This document shows, in pieces, positions 25,781 through 34,519 of a stretch of 64,000 bases of DNA; position 1 is the first letter of the stretch; every line of letters begins with the position of its first letter. The notes under the pieces are model-generated. The model made no database searches. It was not told where the DNA came from and saw nothing but the letters and a program-made list of their open reading frames with translations. Position numbers and translations under genes: made by a program. Source of the DNA: Eubacteriales bacterium (GTDB lineage Bacteria > Bacillota > Clostridia > Oscillospirales > Oscillospiraceae); assembly GCA_030536255.1 (NCBI GenBank), contig JAUNQI010000010.1, positions 24,189 through 88,188 of the forward strand, read 5' to 3'.

Positions 25781-26659
25781 ATGGAATTTGATTCGGTCAG
25801 TACAATTCAGCGCGGCAGCATCATTACTTTTCCCTCTTTCGGTCTGTCTCTTGATCCGCCCGCTTCCTTTCAGCTTTTCGGCAAAACCATCTATCTTTAC
25901 GGCGTCATAATCGCCGCTGCCTTTATCATCGGGATACTATATTGCGGCAGGAAAGCCGAAAGAAACGGAATAAAGGAAGACGACATCTATGACCTGCTCC
26001 TGTGGCTCCTCCCCTTCTCCATTATCGGCGCCCGCCTGTACTTTGTCCTGTTCAATCTGGATTACTACCTTGAAAATCCTTCGGAAATAGCGGCAGTATG
26101 GGAAGGCGGACTGGCTATTTACGGCGGAGTCATCGCCGGAGCACTGGTCATTCTGATCTTTACACGGAAGAAAAAGATCTCCACGCTGTCTTTTCTGGAT
26201 CTATTTCTCACGGCCTGCATCTTGGGTCAGGCAATCGGGCGCTGGGGAAATTTCACCAACCGGGAAGCGTTTGGCTGTCAGACGGACGGTTTTTTCAGAA
26301 TGGGGCTGACGGATCTGTCCGGCACGACGATCTATGTTCACCCGACCTTTTTGTATGAAAGTCTGTGGGACTTTGCAGGCTTTCTGATCATGAACCATTA
26401 TATCAGCAAGGCGAAAAAATACCGGGGGCAGTGCTTTTATATTTACTGTTTATGGTATGGAACCGGAAGAGCCGTTATTGAGGGCCTGCGCACAGACAGC
26501 CTGTTTATCCCCGGAACTTCTGTTCGCGTATCCCAGCTTCTGTCGGTAATTCTGGCTGTCTTCGGGCTCGTTATGCTGATTAAAAATCGCGGCAGAGCGG
26601 ATCAAAGCATTTCTTCTGCCGATCCCATTCCCGATTCCACGGAATCAGGTATTATCTGA
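25781..26659 (+). CDS. lgt: Prolipoprotein diacylglyceryl transferase
   Basis: The 292-residue membrane enzyme adds diacylglycerol to the lipobox Cys of prolipoproteins, including those of the lipoproteins in this window. Seven hydrophobic segments are seen, with family motifs YGVIIAAAF, IGARLYFVLFN, EGGLAIYGGVIAG, the Lgt signature GRWGNFTNREAFG and HPTFLYESLW. Two bases separate it from yfmH and one base from the next gene. Confidence 0.95.
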   Translation: MEFDSVSTIQRGSIITFPSFGLSLDPPASFQLFGKTIYLYGVIIAAAFIIGILYCGRKAERNGIKEDDIYDLLLWLLPFSIIGARLYFVLFNLDYYLENPSEIAAVWEGGLAIYGGVIAGALVILIFTRKKKISTLSFLDLFLTACILGQAIGRWGNFTNREAFGCQTDGFFRMGLTDLSGTTIYVHPTFLYESLWDFAGFLIMNHYISKAKKYRGQCFYIYCLWYGTGRAVIEGLRTDSLFIPGTSVRVSQLLSVILAVFGLVMLIKNRGRADQSISSADPIPDSTESGII

Positions 26660-26660
26660 A

Positions 26661-28304
26661 ATGAAATTAAAAAACTTTCTAATTAAATACTGGACTGTAT
26701 TCATGGTCTTTCTTCTCAGCGGATGTGTTGTCGGCCTTTTTGCCTGCAGGAAAAGCGGCCTGTTCATCGACGAGGTTTATTCTTACGGTCTGTCCAACAG
26801 CTATTTCGCACCGTACCTCACCGATATCAAAGAAGGCAGCCTCACCGACAAGGAATTCTCCACTGAGGAAATCAATGACTACCTGTCTGTAAACGAAAAC
26901 GATAAATTTGCCTTTTCATCCGTTTATTATAACCAGTCGAAAGACGTCCATCCTCCGCTTTATTACTGGCTTCTGAATTCTGTCTCCTCTTTTTTCCCGG
27001 GGACATTTTCCATCTGGATCGGCGTCGGTTTGAATATCGGATTATTCTTTATTTCTTTGCTGGCGCTGTATTTCTTTGTAAAGAATCTTTTCGGAAGCAT
27101 TCCGATTTCAGCGGTGTCCGTTATCCTTTTCGGAACATCCGTTCTGTCGCTTTCCATGGTAATGATGGTCCGGATGTATACGCTTCTTGCACTGTTTACG
27201 ATCCTTCTTGCCTCGGTCACAGTAAAGATCATTCGTGACCCGGAAAACAACCTTCTCTATCCGCTGCTTACCCTCATCATTTTCTGCGGAATGATGACGC
27301 AGTATTATTTTGCGTTTTACGCCTTCTTCCTCTGTGCTTTGTACGTTTTCTACGCTCTTATCAAAAAACGCTGGAACAGCCTTCTCTGGTTTTCGGTCTG
27401 TGCAGTGCTCGGAGTGGCACTGATGGTCGCTGTATTCCCCGCCAGCATCCGGCAGCTTTTTGTCGGAAACGGCCAGGTCGTGGGAGGATCCACTGTTATC
27501 GATACGCTCAGGGAAACCTCCGCTTATCTGCAGCGGATCGAAGAGTTCTGGAAAGTCCGTTTTAAGCTGAAAGGAATCGGAATCGCTTTTCTGTCTGCTC
27601 TGGTTCTTACGGTTCTTTTTTCTGTCGGAGCAGTCAAAGCGACAAAAGCCGGAAAAATCCGTTATGAAGCGCTTATTCCCATCCTTCCCCTTATCCCTTC
27701 TTTTCTGATTACCGCAATCATCTCTCCGGTTCTTGAGCAGCGATATGTCTATAATCTTATTCCGATTGCAGTTCTCGGTGTCTGCTTCGTGCTCCACGTC
27801 GCAGCGGAAGGGTTTAAAGCCTTTGTTTTCATCCGGACATCCGGCAAAAAAGCAGCTGCCGTCTCCTATTTTTCGGGAGTCATTCTGGTTTGCGCGATTA
27901 CAGCCGCTTCGATCCTCTGTGCTAAACGGTTGCCGCCTGACAACCTGTATACGGAGCACGACATACTGAATGAGTTATGCGACGCTCACGCCTCTTCCCC
28001 ATGCGTTTATATCAGCAATGAAAAATTTTCCTCTCCGACGCAGGACCTTCTTCAACTCAGGCATTTTGACAGTTTTTTTGTAACGAATGATCCTTCGTCA
28101 CAAAAAATGATCGACTACATCGGCGATGCAAATGAAACTGTTCTCTATATTGACACCAACAAATTCTGGTCAAGCGGATATGACGCTGAAAGCGTTATCT
28201 CCGAATTCAAGGAATCTACGGGGATGACAGAAAGCCGACTTCTTTACTCATTTACCTATGAGGGAGTCGAAGGTCTTTCTTCAACGTATATTCTGTCCCG
28301 ATAA
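26661..28304 (+). CDS. GT-C/GT39-like membrane glycosyltransferase
   Basis: The 547-residue protein has about eleven membrane segments and the first extracytoplasmic loop acidic motif GLFIDEVYSYGLS, typical of dolichyl/undecaprenyl-phosphate-sugar-dependent GT-C enzymes. A soluble C-terminal part of about 120 residues follows the last helix. With the DPM1-like GT2 and GtrA encoded next, it is likely the enzyme that transfers the sugar outside the membrane. The acceptor is unknown. It starts one base after lgt. Confidence 0.75.
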   Translation: MKLKNFLIKYWTVFMVFLLSGCVVGLFACRKSGLFIDEVYSYGLSNSYFAPYLTDIKEGSLTDKEFSTEEINDYLSVNENDKFAFSSVYYNQSKDVHPPLYYWLLNSVSSFFPGTFSIWIGVGLNIGLFFISLLALYFFVKNLFGSIPISAVSVILFGTSVLSLSMVMMVRMYTLLALFTILLASVTVKIIRDPENNLLYPLLTLIIFCGMMTQYYFAFYAFFLCALYVFYALIKKRWNSLLWFSVCAVLGVALMVAVFPASIRQLFVGNGQVVGGSTVIDTLRETSAYLQRIEEFWKVRFKLKGIGIAFLSALVLTVLFSVGAVKATKAGKIRYEALIPILPLIPSFLITAIISPVLEQRYVYNLIPIAVLGVCFVLHVAAEGFKAFVFIRTSGKKAAAVSYFSGVILVCAITAASILCAKRLPPDNLYTEHDILNELCDAHASSPCVYISNEKFSSPTQDLLQLRHFDSFFVTNDPSSQKMIDYIGDANETVLYIDTNKFWSSGYDAESVISEFKESTGMTESRLLYSFTYEGVEGLSSTYILSR

Positions 28305-28322
28305 TTTTTTCAGGAGGCAATT

Positions 28323-29252
28323 ATGCTTTCAGTAATCATCCCGGCTTTTAATGAGGAAAAAATCATACAGACTACCGCAGAAACCATTTCTTCGATTCTC
28401 CGCGCAGAGAGCATTGCGCATGAGCTTCTCTTTGTCGATGACGGATCCAAAGACAGCACCTGGGAAAAAATACAGGCTGCTTCAAAAAACAACCCGTCCG
28501 TAAAGGGAATCCATTTCAGCAGAAACTTCGGGAAAGAAGCCGCCATGTTTGCCGGACTTGAACAAGCTTCCGGGGACTGCTGCGTTGTAATCGACTGTGA
28601 TCTTCAGCATCCCCCCGAGAAGATCATTGAAATGTACCGGCTCTGGGAGCAGGGATACGAAGTTGTTGAAGGGATCAAGGATGACCGGGGAAATGAAAGC
28701 GGCGCGCATAAGTTTGCTGCGAAATCATTTTATTCTCTTATCAGCAACGCGGTAGGAATGGACATGTCTTCCTCGTCTGACTTCAAGCTTCTTGACAGGA
28801 AGGTAATCGACACCTTGAACAAAATGCCCGAGAGAAATGTATTCTTCCGAGCCCTGTCCTATTGGGTCGGCTATAAAAAGACAGAAGTTTATTACAGCGT
28901 TCAGGAGAGAATTGCCGGAGAAAGCAAATGGTCAACCAAATCGCTGATTAAATACGCGATTACAAATATTACTTCCTTTTCCAGCACCCCGCTTCACTGT
29001 ATCACCGTATTCGGGATCTGTATGCTTGTTATCTCCGTCATTTTCTCCATTATCACACTGGTGCAGAAAATTTCAGGAACAGCTGCAGAAGGATTTACGA
29101 CCGTTATTATTCTCCTGCTTTTTACAGGAAGCATCATCATGCTCAGTCTCGGTGTTATTGCCTACTATATCGGGAAGATGTATGACGAGCTAAAAGGGAG
29201 ACCCAGATATATCATAGCTGATAAATGCGGAGAAAAAGAATATGACAGATAA
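28323..29252 (+). CDS. Polyprenyl-phosphate glycosyltransferase, DPM1/GtrB-like
   Basis: The 309-residue protein has a GT2 domain (LSVIIPAFNEEKII, FVDDGSKDST, IDCDLQHPPEKI with the DxD-like pair, then ERNVFFRALSYWVGYK and RIAGESKW) followed by two C-terminal membrane helices. It should load a nucleotide sugar onto undecaprenyl phosphate at the inner face. A perfect AGGAGG precedes the ATG. It overlaps the GtrA gene by 11 bases. Confidence 0.92.
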   Translation: MLSVIIPAFNEEKIIQTTAETISSILRAESIAHELLFVDDGSKDSTWEKIQAASKNNPSVKGIHFSRNFGKEAAMFAGLEQASGDCCVVIDCDLQHPPEKIIEMYRLWEQGYEVVEGIKDDRGNESGAHKFAAKSFYSLISNAVGMDMSSSSDFKLLDRKVIDTLNKMPERNVFFRALSYWVGYKKTEVYYSVQERIAGESKWSTKSLIKYAITNITSFSSTPLHCITVFGICMLVISVIFSIITLVQKISGTAAEGFTTVIILLLFTGSIIMLSLGVIAYYIGKMYDELKGRPRYIIADKCGEKEYDR

Positions 29253-29676
29253 AATGAAAAGCCTGTTCGACAAATATCGCGAATTAATCATTTATGTAAT
29301 CGTCGGAGTTATTACTACCATTGTAAACTGGGTCGCCAGTTTTATTCTGGATGAATTCTTTCTGGATTCCTCCAATCCGCTGCAGAACACGATCATCAAT
29401 GTCATTGCATGGATCGTTGCGGTCGTTGTTTCTTTCCCGATGAACAGGAAATGGGTCTTCAAGAGTAAAAATCCCAACTGGATCGGAGAATTTTTCGGTT
29501 TTACCGGTGCAAGAGTTTCTACACTTCTTATTGAAGAGCTGATCATGCTTCTCTGCGTTAATGTATTTAAGATTCCGTTTAAGATTGCAAAAGTATTTAT
29601 TGCATCCGTTATCGTGATGATCCTAAACTACGTTTTCAGTAAGCTTCTTGTGTTTAAGAAGGGTCAAAAGGAATAA
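29242..29676 (+). CDS. GtrA-family flippase-like protein
   Basis: The 144-residue protein has four membrane segments and family features YVIVGVITTIVNW, NRKWVFKSKNP and LNYVFSKLLVFKKG. GtrA proteins are thought to flip polyprenyl-phosphate sugars. It ends the yfmF operon and completes a GtrA/GtrB/GT-C set. Confidence 0.9.
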   Translation: MTDKMKSLFDKYRELIIYVIVGVITTIVNWVASFILDEFFLDSSNPLQNTIINVIAWIVAVVVSFPMNRKWVFKSKNPNWIGEFFGFTGARVSTLLIEELIMLLCVNVFKIPFKIAKVFIASVIVMILNYVFSKLLVFKKGQKE

Positions 29677-29692
29677 CCTGAGCAATCAAGTT

Positions 29693-29726
29693 TATAAAAA
29701 AGACCCGACCTGAGACGGCCGGGTCT
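29693..29726 (-). terminator. Terminator of the 230-residue-frame lipoprotein gene
   Basis: AGACCCG-A-CC and GG-C-CGGGTCT (29701-29710 with 29717-29726) form a stem that on the minus strand is followed by TTTTTTATAAAC. The + side lacks a T-run, so it mainly serves the minus-strand gene; it may also slow the gtr operon. Confidence 0.8.
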
Positions 29727-29770
29727 AAAACTATGTAAGGCAGCTTTCACTACCTGAAGGAGACAAAGGT

Positions 29771-30454
29771 TTAAGTATTGAGATAATACTCTACGCCATC
29801 AAAACTGAAGCCCTGCAGCTGTCCTGCACCGCCGAAGATGATGCTGAACGAAAAGGTCTCTTTGCTTCTGTTATCATACACGCTGATCGTATCTGACGTT
29901 GCGAGACGCCATCTCCCCGGAAACGCCATATCTCCGAAGTATTCGATCGACTTTCCGGTAGATTTAAAGACATACCAGTCATTCGGATTGTCTTTATTTA
30001 CAAATTTTCCGGAAGTGATTGCATTTAAAAGCACATTGTAATCCGCCCGCTGATAATAGACGCCTGAAATCGTATCATACGCCGTCATTTCATCAACAAA
30101 GATCAGATCATAGCTCCTCCCTCCGGAAGAGCAGCTCATATGCATATCATCTACCGTATAGCATACTCCTTTCGCTCCTGCGTCAGAAGTACCCTTTGAG
30201 CTGGAATAAAAACAGATTTCGCCGGCTCCGTTTTTTCCTGAAACGACGGAAAAACACTCCGAGCCGCGGGTCCCGTTGGCGTACCAGTATTCTCCGTAGC
30301 CATTCTCATCGCATCCCCAGGATATTTCTTCGGGATCCAGTTCCGCATCCGGAACAGCGGAAGAACCGGGAGCGCCGGCCGTAAGAAGCTTGCAGGATGC
30401 AAAAAGCAAAGACATGATAAACACAGGAAGTATAAGGTAATCCTTATATTTCAA
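29771..30454 (-). CDS. Putative lipoprotein of unknown function
   Basis: The 227-residue product has a lipoprotein signal (YLILPVFIMSLLFASC, acylated Cys), then an acidic beta-rich secreted part with many Tyr, Gly and Ser and a C-terminal FGGAGQLQGFSFDGVEYYLN. No family was recognised. The TTG at 30454 is taken as start because AAAGGGG lies eight bases before it, while the longer GTG start would place that site directly on the codon. It has its own promoter with an adjacent palindrome and an A-tract-rich upstream region. Confidence 0.75.
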   Translation of the reverse strand: MKYKDYLILPVFIMSLLFASCKLLTAGAPGSSAVPDAELDPEEISWGCDENGYGEYWYANGTRGSECFSVVSGKNGAGEICFYSSSKGTSDAGAKGVCYTVDDMHMSCSSGGRSYDLIFVDEMTAYDTISGVYYQRADYNVLLNAITSGKFVNKDNPNDWYVFKSTGKSIEYFGDMAFPGRWRLATSDTISVYDNRSKETFSFSIIFGGAGQLQGFSFDGVEYYLNT

Positions 30455-30506
30455 GACTATCACCCCTTTGCATAAAATCTATAACATAAAAATTAATACA
30501 TAAACC

Positions 30507-30526
30507 AGTTAACGTAATTATTAACT
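30507..30526. promoter_or_regulatory. Palindrome just downstream of the lipoprotein -10 box
   Basis: AGTTAA (30507-30512) and TTAACT (30521-30526) are exact inverted copies with eight bases between, two bases past the -10 hexamer. The position suits a repressor site. Confidence 0.45.
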
Positions 30527-30528
30527 AT

Positions 30529-30557
30529 GTTATATCATTTATGTAAACTCATTTCAA
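30529..30557 (-). promoter_or_regulatory. Promoter of the lipoprotein gene with A-tracts upstream
   Basis: On the minus strand TTGAAA (30557-30552) and TATAAC (30534-30529) are spaced by 17 bases. The region 30559-30602 holds several runs of five to nine A (minus strand), resembling an UP element or curved DNA. Confidence 0.6.
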
Positions 30558-30716
30558 GGTTTTTTTTTGTTTTTTTCTGTATTCTTTTTGTATTTTTTAT
30601 ATAACGGACCTTGCAATTTTGCCATCGATAACGGAAGACAGACGGAACGAAATGATCCGATTGTTCCGGCTTAGTTATCATAGAATCAGGCCTGCCCGAC
30701 AGAGGAGAATTCATTT

Positions 30717-32081
30717 ATGACGATAAAAGATGTTGCCAAAAACAAGTCCTTCTGGAGATCACTTCTGACGCTTGTCATACCAATCACCATACAATCTTTT
30801 CTTTCCAATGCCGTCAACTCTGCGGATGTGGTAATGATTGGGAAGGTCGGACAGACGGAGCTTTCCGCAGTATCGCTGGCGAACCAGTTTCAGTTTCTTC
30901 TTTTTGGTCTGGCCTACGGTCTGAACTCCGGCATCACAATGCTTGTATCTCAGTACTGGGGGAAAAAGGATACAAAAGCAATTGAAATTGTCCTTGGCAT
31001 TGCGCTGAAAATCGGCTTTGTTATCTCTCTGATCATTACGCTGAGCACAATGTTCCTTCCGGGAACGATGATGCGCATCTATACGTCAGATGAAGAGCTG
31101 ATTGAGATCGGAAGCGTTTATCTCCGTACGCTCGGCCCGGCATATCTTCTCTGTGCTCTCTCGGCTGCCTATCAGGCAATGCTGCGCAGCGTTGAGCGTG
31201 CCGCAAAGGCAACGGTTTTCTCTTCCTGTGCCCTCGTGCTGAATGTTTTTCTGAATGCTGTGCTGATTTTCGGCCTTTTTGGTCTTCCTGCAATGGGGGT
31301 AAAAGGAGCCGCCCTTGCTACCCTGATTGCAAGAGCGGTAGAATTTATTTTGTGTCTGGCAGACGCCGTCAGCGGCAGAACGATGCGCTTTCATCTCCGA
31401 ACCGTGCTGGGACATAACAAAGCTCTCACGAAGGATTACTTCCGCTTTGCTGTTCCGGCAGCGCTGGGTGATATTTTATGGACCGTCGCCTTCTCCACCT
31501 ATTCTGTTATTATGGGGCATCTGAATGCAGATGTCGTAGCGGCAAACTCCGTTGCGGTAACCGTTCGGGATCTCTGCACGGTAATTGCCTATGCCATCGG
31601 CGGTGGCGCCTGCGTAATGATCGGGATCAAGATTGGGGAAGGATGCCTGGAAGAAGCCCGCGTACAGGCAGATCTTTTCTGCTGGCTGTCTATGGGAGTC
31701 GGGGTTCTTACCTGCATTGTGATCCTCCTGATCCGGCCATTCATCCTCCGGTATTTCGAGCTGACGGAACGGGCGCAAAGTTATCTCAATATCATGCTGA
31801 TCATCAGTTCTTACTATGTCATCGGTCAGATCATGAACACGCTGTGGATCGGCGGCATCTTCCGATGCGGCGGGAATACGAAATGGGGACTTATCTGCGA
31901 TACCGTAACCATGTGGGGTGTCAGTGTTCCGCTTGGATTTCTCAGCGCCTTTGTTTTCAAGTTTCCCCCGATGGTCGTGTATTTTATCCTATGCCTCGAT
32001 GAATTCTGGAAAATTCCGATCGTTTACAAACATTACAAAAGCTATATCTGGCTGAAGGATATCACCCGTGAAATCGTCTGA
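30717..32081 (+). CDS. MATE family efflux transporter
   Basis: The 454-residue membrane protein has twelve hydrophobic segments in two similar halves, with typical MATE features VNSADVVMIGKVGQTELSAVSLANQ, TMLVSQYWGKKD, GVKGAALATLIAR and AANSVAVTVRDL in the second half. It should export drugs or metabolites in exchange for sodium or protons. The start follows GAGGAG by about nine bases. It stands alone between two terminators. Confidence 0.92.
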   Translation: MTIKDVAKNKSFWRSLLTLVIPITIQSFLSNAVNSADVVMIGKVGQTELSAVSLANQFQFLLFGLAYGLNSGITMLVSQYWGKKDTKAIEIVLGIALKIGFVISLIITLSTMFLPGTMMRIYTSDEELIEIGSVYLRTLGPAYLLCALSAAYQAMLRSVERAAKATVFSSCALVLNVFLNAVLIFGLFGLPAMGVKGAALATLIARAVEFILCLADAVSGRTMRFHLRTVLGHNKALTKDYFRFAVPAALGDILWTVAFSTYSVIMGHLNADVVAANSVAVTVRDLCTVIAYAIGGGACVMIGIKIGEGCLEEARVQADLFCWLSMGVGVLTCIVILLIRPFILRYFELTERAQSYLNIMLIISSYYVIGQIMNTLWIGGIFRCGGNTKWGLICDTVTMWGVSVPLGFLSAFVFKFPPMVVYFILCLDEFWKIPIVYKHYKSYIWLKDITREIV

Positions 32082-32085
32082 AAGC

Positions 32086-32116
32086 AAAAAGAGGTCACCG
32101 TGTCGTGACCTCTTTT
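32086..32116. terminator. Bidirectional terminator between MATE and GT2-GtrA genes
   Basis: GAGGTCAC (32091-32098) pairs with GTGACCTC (32105-32112) around six bases, with TTTT on + and TTTTT on -. It lies just past the MATE stop and 78 bases past the minus-strand gene. Confidence 0.85.
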
Positions 32117-32193
32117 CTGATTTCATACATTATGCTCTGCGTTCTCCGCCTCGCCTGACACATTTTTCCTCGGAAATCTTTGTCCTCTTCTTA

Positions 32194-33321
32194 TCAGGTA
32201 TTCGTATTATCGTTTTTCCTTTTAAAGACCCATTTTTTCTGGATGTAATAGCTGATAAAAAAGATGATCGTCTCAATGATGATCTTTACAACCGTAGCCA
32301 GACCCGGAGAGGAAATATTCAGCAGAGAATCCACTGAATTTACCAGAATATATGACACAATTGCCTGCGGGATACAAAGGCAATAATATCTCAGACATTC
32401 CTTCCCATAGTTGTCCTTTGTTCTGAACGCAAAAAACTTGTTCATATTGAAATTAAAGAACGAGGAAACTATTCTCGAAATGATCTGATACAGCCCTTTA
32501 TGAGCCATTCCAAGGAAACGAAGAAGGAAATAATAAATACCGTTATCGATAATAAACGAACAAACGGAGCTCACAGCATATCGGAAACCGCACCCGCTGC
32601 AAAGAAACCGGAGCATTACTTTTCCAACCTTCCAGGAATCTTTTACCGCGTTATAGTGAGAGCTGTAATCCTCTTCATCGTATACCGTTTCGATCGGCTG
32701 CTCAATAAAATCAATTCCGTCACGCTTCATTTGAAGAAGCATGTTCGTTTCATATTCAAACCGCTCTCCGGATATTGCACAGAAACGAGTAAAATAATCT
32801 GCTGGGATCGCCCTGAGACCCGTCTGTGTGTCGCTTAATTCAATTCCGAAGAGGATCTTGAACATTCTGGAAGTAAATTTATTCCCGGCCACACTTCTCG
32901 GAGGGACATTCGGAAGGTCAAAGTCCCGGCAGCCGAGGATCACTTTATCCGGATTCTCCAGCATTTTGTTCCCGCAGGCAATAATATCCCCAATTAAATG
33001 CTGTCCGTCACCATCAATCGTCACCACGCCGCTCAGATCAGGGAAGTTCTCAATGATATAACTGAACGCCGTCTTTAGCGCTCTTCCCTTTCCTTTATTC
33101 ACCTTATGATGGATTACAACGCACTGCGGATATTTCTCAGCCTCAGAGAACCACTTCTGATGATCGGCGTCACTGCCGTCATCTACAATTACGATATTCT
33201 CAAATCCGCTGTTTATAAGACCGTCAACAACGCCTTTGAATTTCGCGTCAGGATCCAAAGACGGCAGAACGATTGCCAGCTGTGACCGGCAATCGTTAAT
33301 TTTTTTATTGAATTCTGCCAT
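32194..33321 (-). CDS. GT2 glycosyltransferase fused to a GtrA domain
   Basis: Residues 1 to about 235 form a GT2 domain (LAIVLPSLDPDAKFKGVV, IVIVDDGSDADH, VTIDGDGQH, GCRDF and TQTGLRAIPADYF), and the last 130 residues form a four-helix GtrA domain (RYAVSSVCSFIIDNGIYYFLLRF, NFNMNKFFAFRTKD, QKKWVFKRKND). One chain would therefore both load and flip a polyprenyl-linked sugar, functions kept on two genes elsewhere in this window. It follows the anchored protein gene by five bases as the last gene of the cluster. Confidence 0.88.
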   Translation of the reverse strand: MAEFNKKINDCRSQLAIVLPSLDPDAKFKGVVDGLINSGFENIVIVDDGSDADHQKWFSEAEKYPQCVVIHHKVNKGKGRALKTAFSYIIENFPDLSGVVTIDGDGQHLIGDIIACGNKMLENPDKVILGCRDFDLPNVPPRSVAGNKFTSRMFKILFGIELSDTQTGLRAIPADYFTRFCAISGERFEYETNMLLQMKRDGIDFIEQPIETVYDEEDYSSHYNAVKDSWKVGKVMLRFLCSGCGFRYAVSSVCSFIIDNGIYYFLLRFLGMAHKGLYQIISRIVSSFFNFNMNKFFAFRTKDNYGKECLRYYCLCIPQAIVSYILVNSVDSLLNISSPGLATVVKIIIETIIFFISYYIQKKWVFKRKNDNTNT

Positions 33322-33326
33322 AATTT

Positions 33327-34502
33327 TTACTCCGCACTGACCGCTCTGAGTCCGGTATCCGTTCTGCAGACGACGATTCGAAGCGTTGAGGCCTGCTGAA
33401 CTGTTTTATATTCGCTGTATGCCGTAGCATCATAGCTGACATCAATGACATAGAAGCCATCACCCAGAGAGAAAGCACCGTCAAAGTTATAACTGTTGAT
33501 CTGCAAAGAATAGTAGTGAATCCACGCTGCGCCGTCAAGGAATTCCGTCATCCTGCGCTCTATATCACAGCCGGGAACGATCAGCGCTTTCAGGGCGCCG
33601 GCATTCATATCAACATTCTTTGTTCCGAAGTAGTTCAGATAAGGAGAAATGAAGGAATCCGCGTAGCCTTCAAGCTCCGCCATTTCTTCCGCAGAGGGAG
33701 GATCAAAGTCCATATCATTGATCATGTATGTTGTTACATCCCCTTCTGAAGTGATGCAGTCCTCGTCTACCGATACAACCTCACCGTTTCTGTTATAGAA
33801 AACAGGTTCAACGGAACCAAATATCAGATTATTCACTTCATATCTGGTCTTCATCGGAAGATTGGCGTGATCCGCATAATAATCTTCAAATTCCGTATAA
33901 TGAATTCCGCTTTCAACAACATACTCAGGGCCTAACGCATTCCCGTTTATCATCACCGTAAACGTCGAAGGGCAGGTAATATGAATTGATGAGGTATTGC
34001 CGAACTGAGAAATATCGAATTCACTGGAAGAAACATACCAGGGGCAGAGACTTTGCCGGTCAAAGAGATTCGACAGAAGACCAATATCGATCGATCCGGC
34101 TTTCGCCGTATCCTGAAGCAGAGTAACACTGCCGACAGAATGATTTCCGCTGTAGATATTATAGATGTTTCCGTCAACACTGTTTCCACCGGCTCTGTGA
34201 TAGAACAGGTCGTCCCCGACTCTGTCGCGAATGATCTGTTCACATTCTTCGGCAGACTGGAACGGATGCGCCTTGGAAGCAGCCAGCTCTGTAATTTTGG
34301 AATCCCAGATCCCGGATTTCAGCTCAGTCATAAATCCGTCAATCGTAGAAGCGGGCTGAGAAGCCTCATATGCGACCAGATACTTATTCGTATCGTTCAG
34401 CACAACATATGCTCCAAACGCAAGAGCCGCGCCATAAGCAAGGAGAAGTAAATAATAAAAGACCGTGCCGATAATTCTCTTTGTCTTTTTTCTGACAGCC
34501 AT
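33327..34502 (-). CDS. Membrane-anchored extracytoplasmic protein of unknown function
   Basis: The 391-residue protein has one N-terminal membrane segment (IIGTVFYYLLLLAYGAALAFGAYVV) after a basic start (MAVRKKTKR), then about 355 residues outside the cell with strands typical of beta-rich or NTF2-like domains. No motif was recognised. AAGGAGGG precedes the ATG. It lies between the phosphodiester glycosidase (17-base gap) and the GT2-GtrA fusion (5-base gap), so it probably belongs to the same surface-glycan process. Confidence 0.75.
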   Translation of the reverse strand: MAVRKKTKRIIGTVFYYLLLLAYGAALAFGAYVVLNDTNKYLVAYEASQPASTIDGFMTELKSGIWDSKITELAASKAHPFQSAEECEQIIRDRVGDDLFYHRAGGNSVDGNIYNIYSGNHSVGSVTLLQDTAKAGSIDIGLLSNLFDRQSLCPWYVSSSEFDISQFGNTSSIHITCPSTFTVMINGNALGPEYVVESGIHYTEFEDYYADHANLPMKTRYEVNNLIFGSVEPVFYNRNGEVVSVDEDCITSEGDVTTYMINDMDFDPPSAEEMAELEGYADSFISPYLNYFGTKNVDMNAGALKALIVPGCDIERRMTEFLDGAAWIHYYSLQINSYNFDGAFSLGDGFYVIDVSYDATAYSEYKTVQQASTLRIVVCRTDTGLRAVSAE

Positions 34503-34519
34503 TTTTACCCTCCTTCCGT

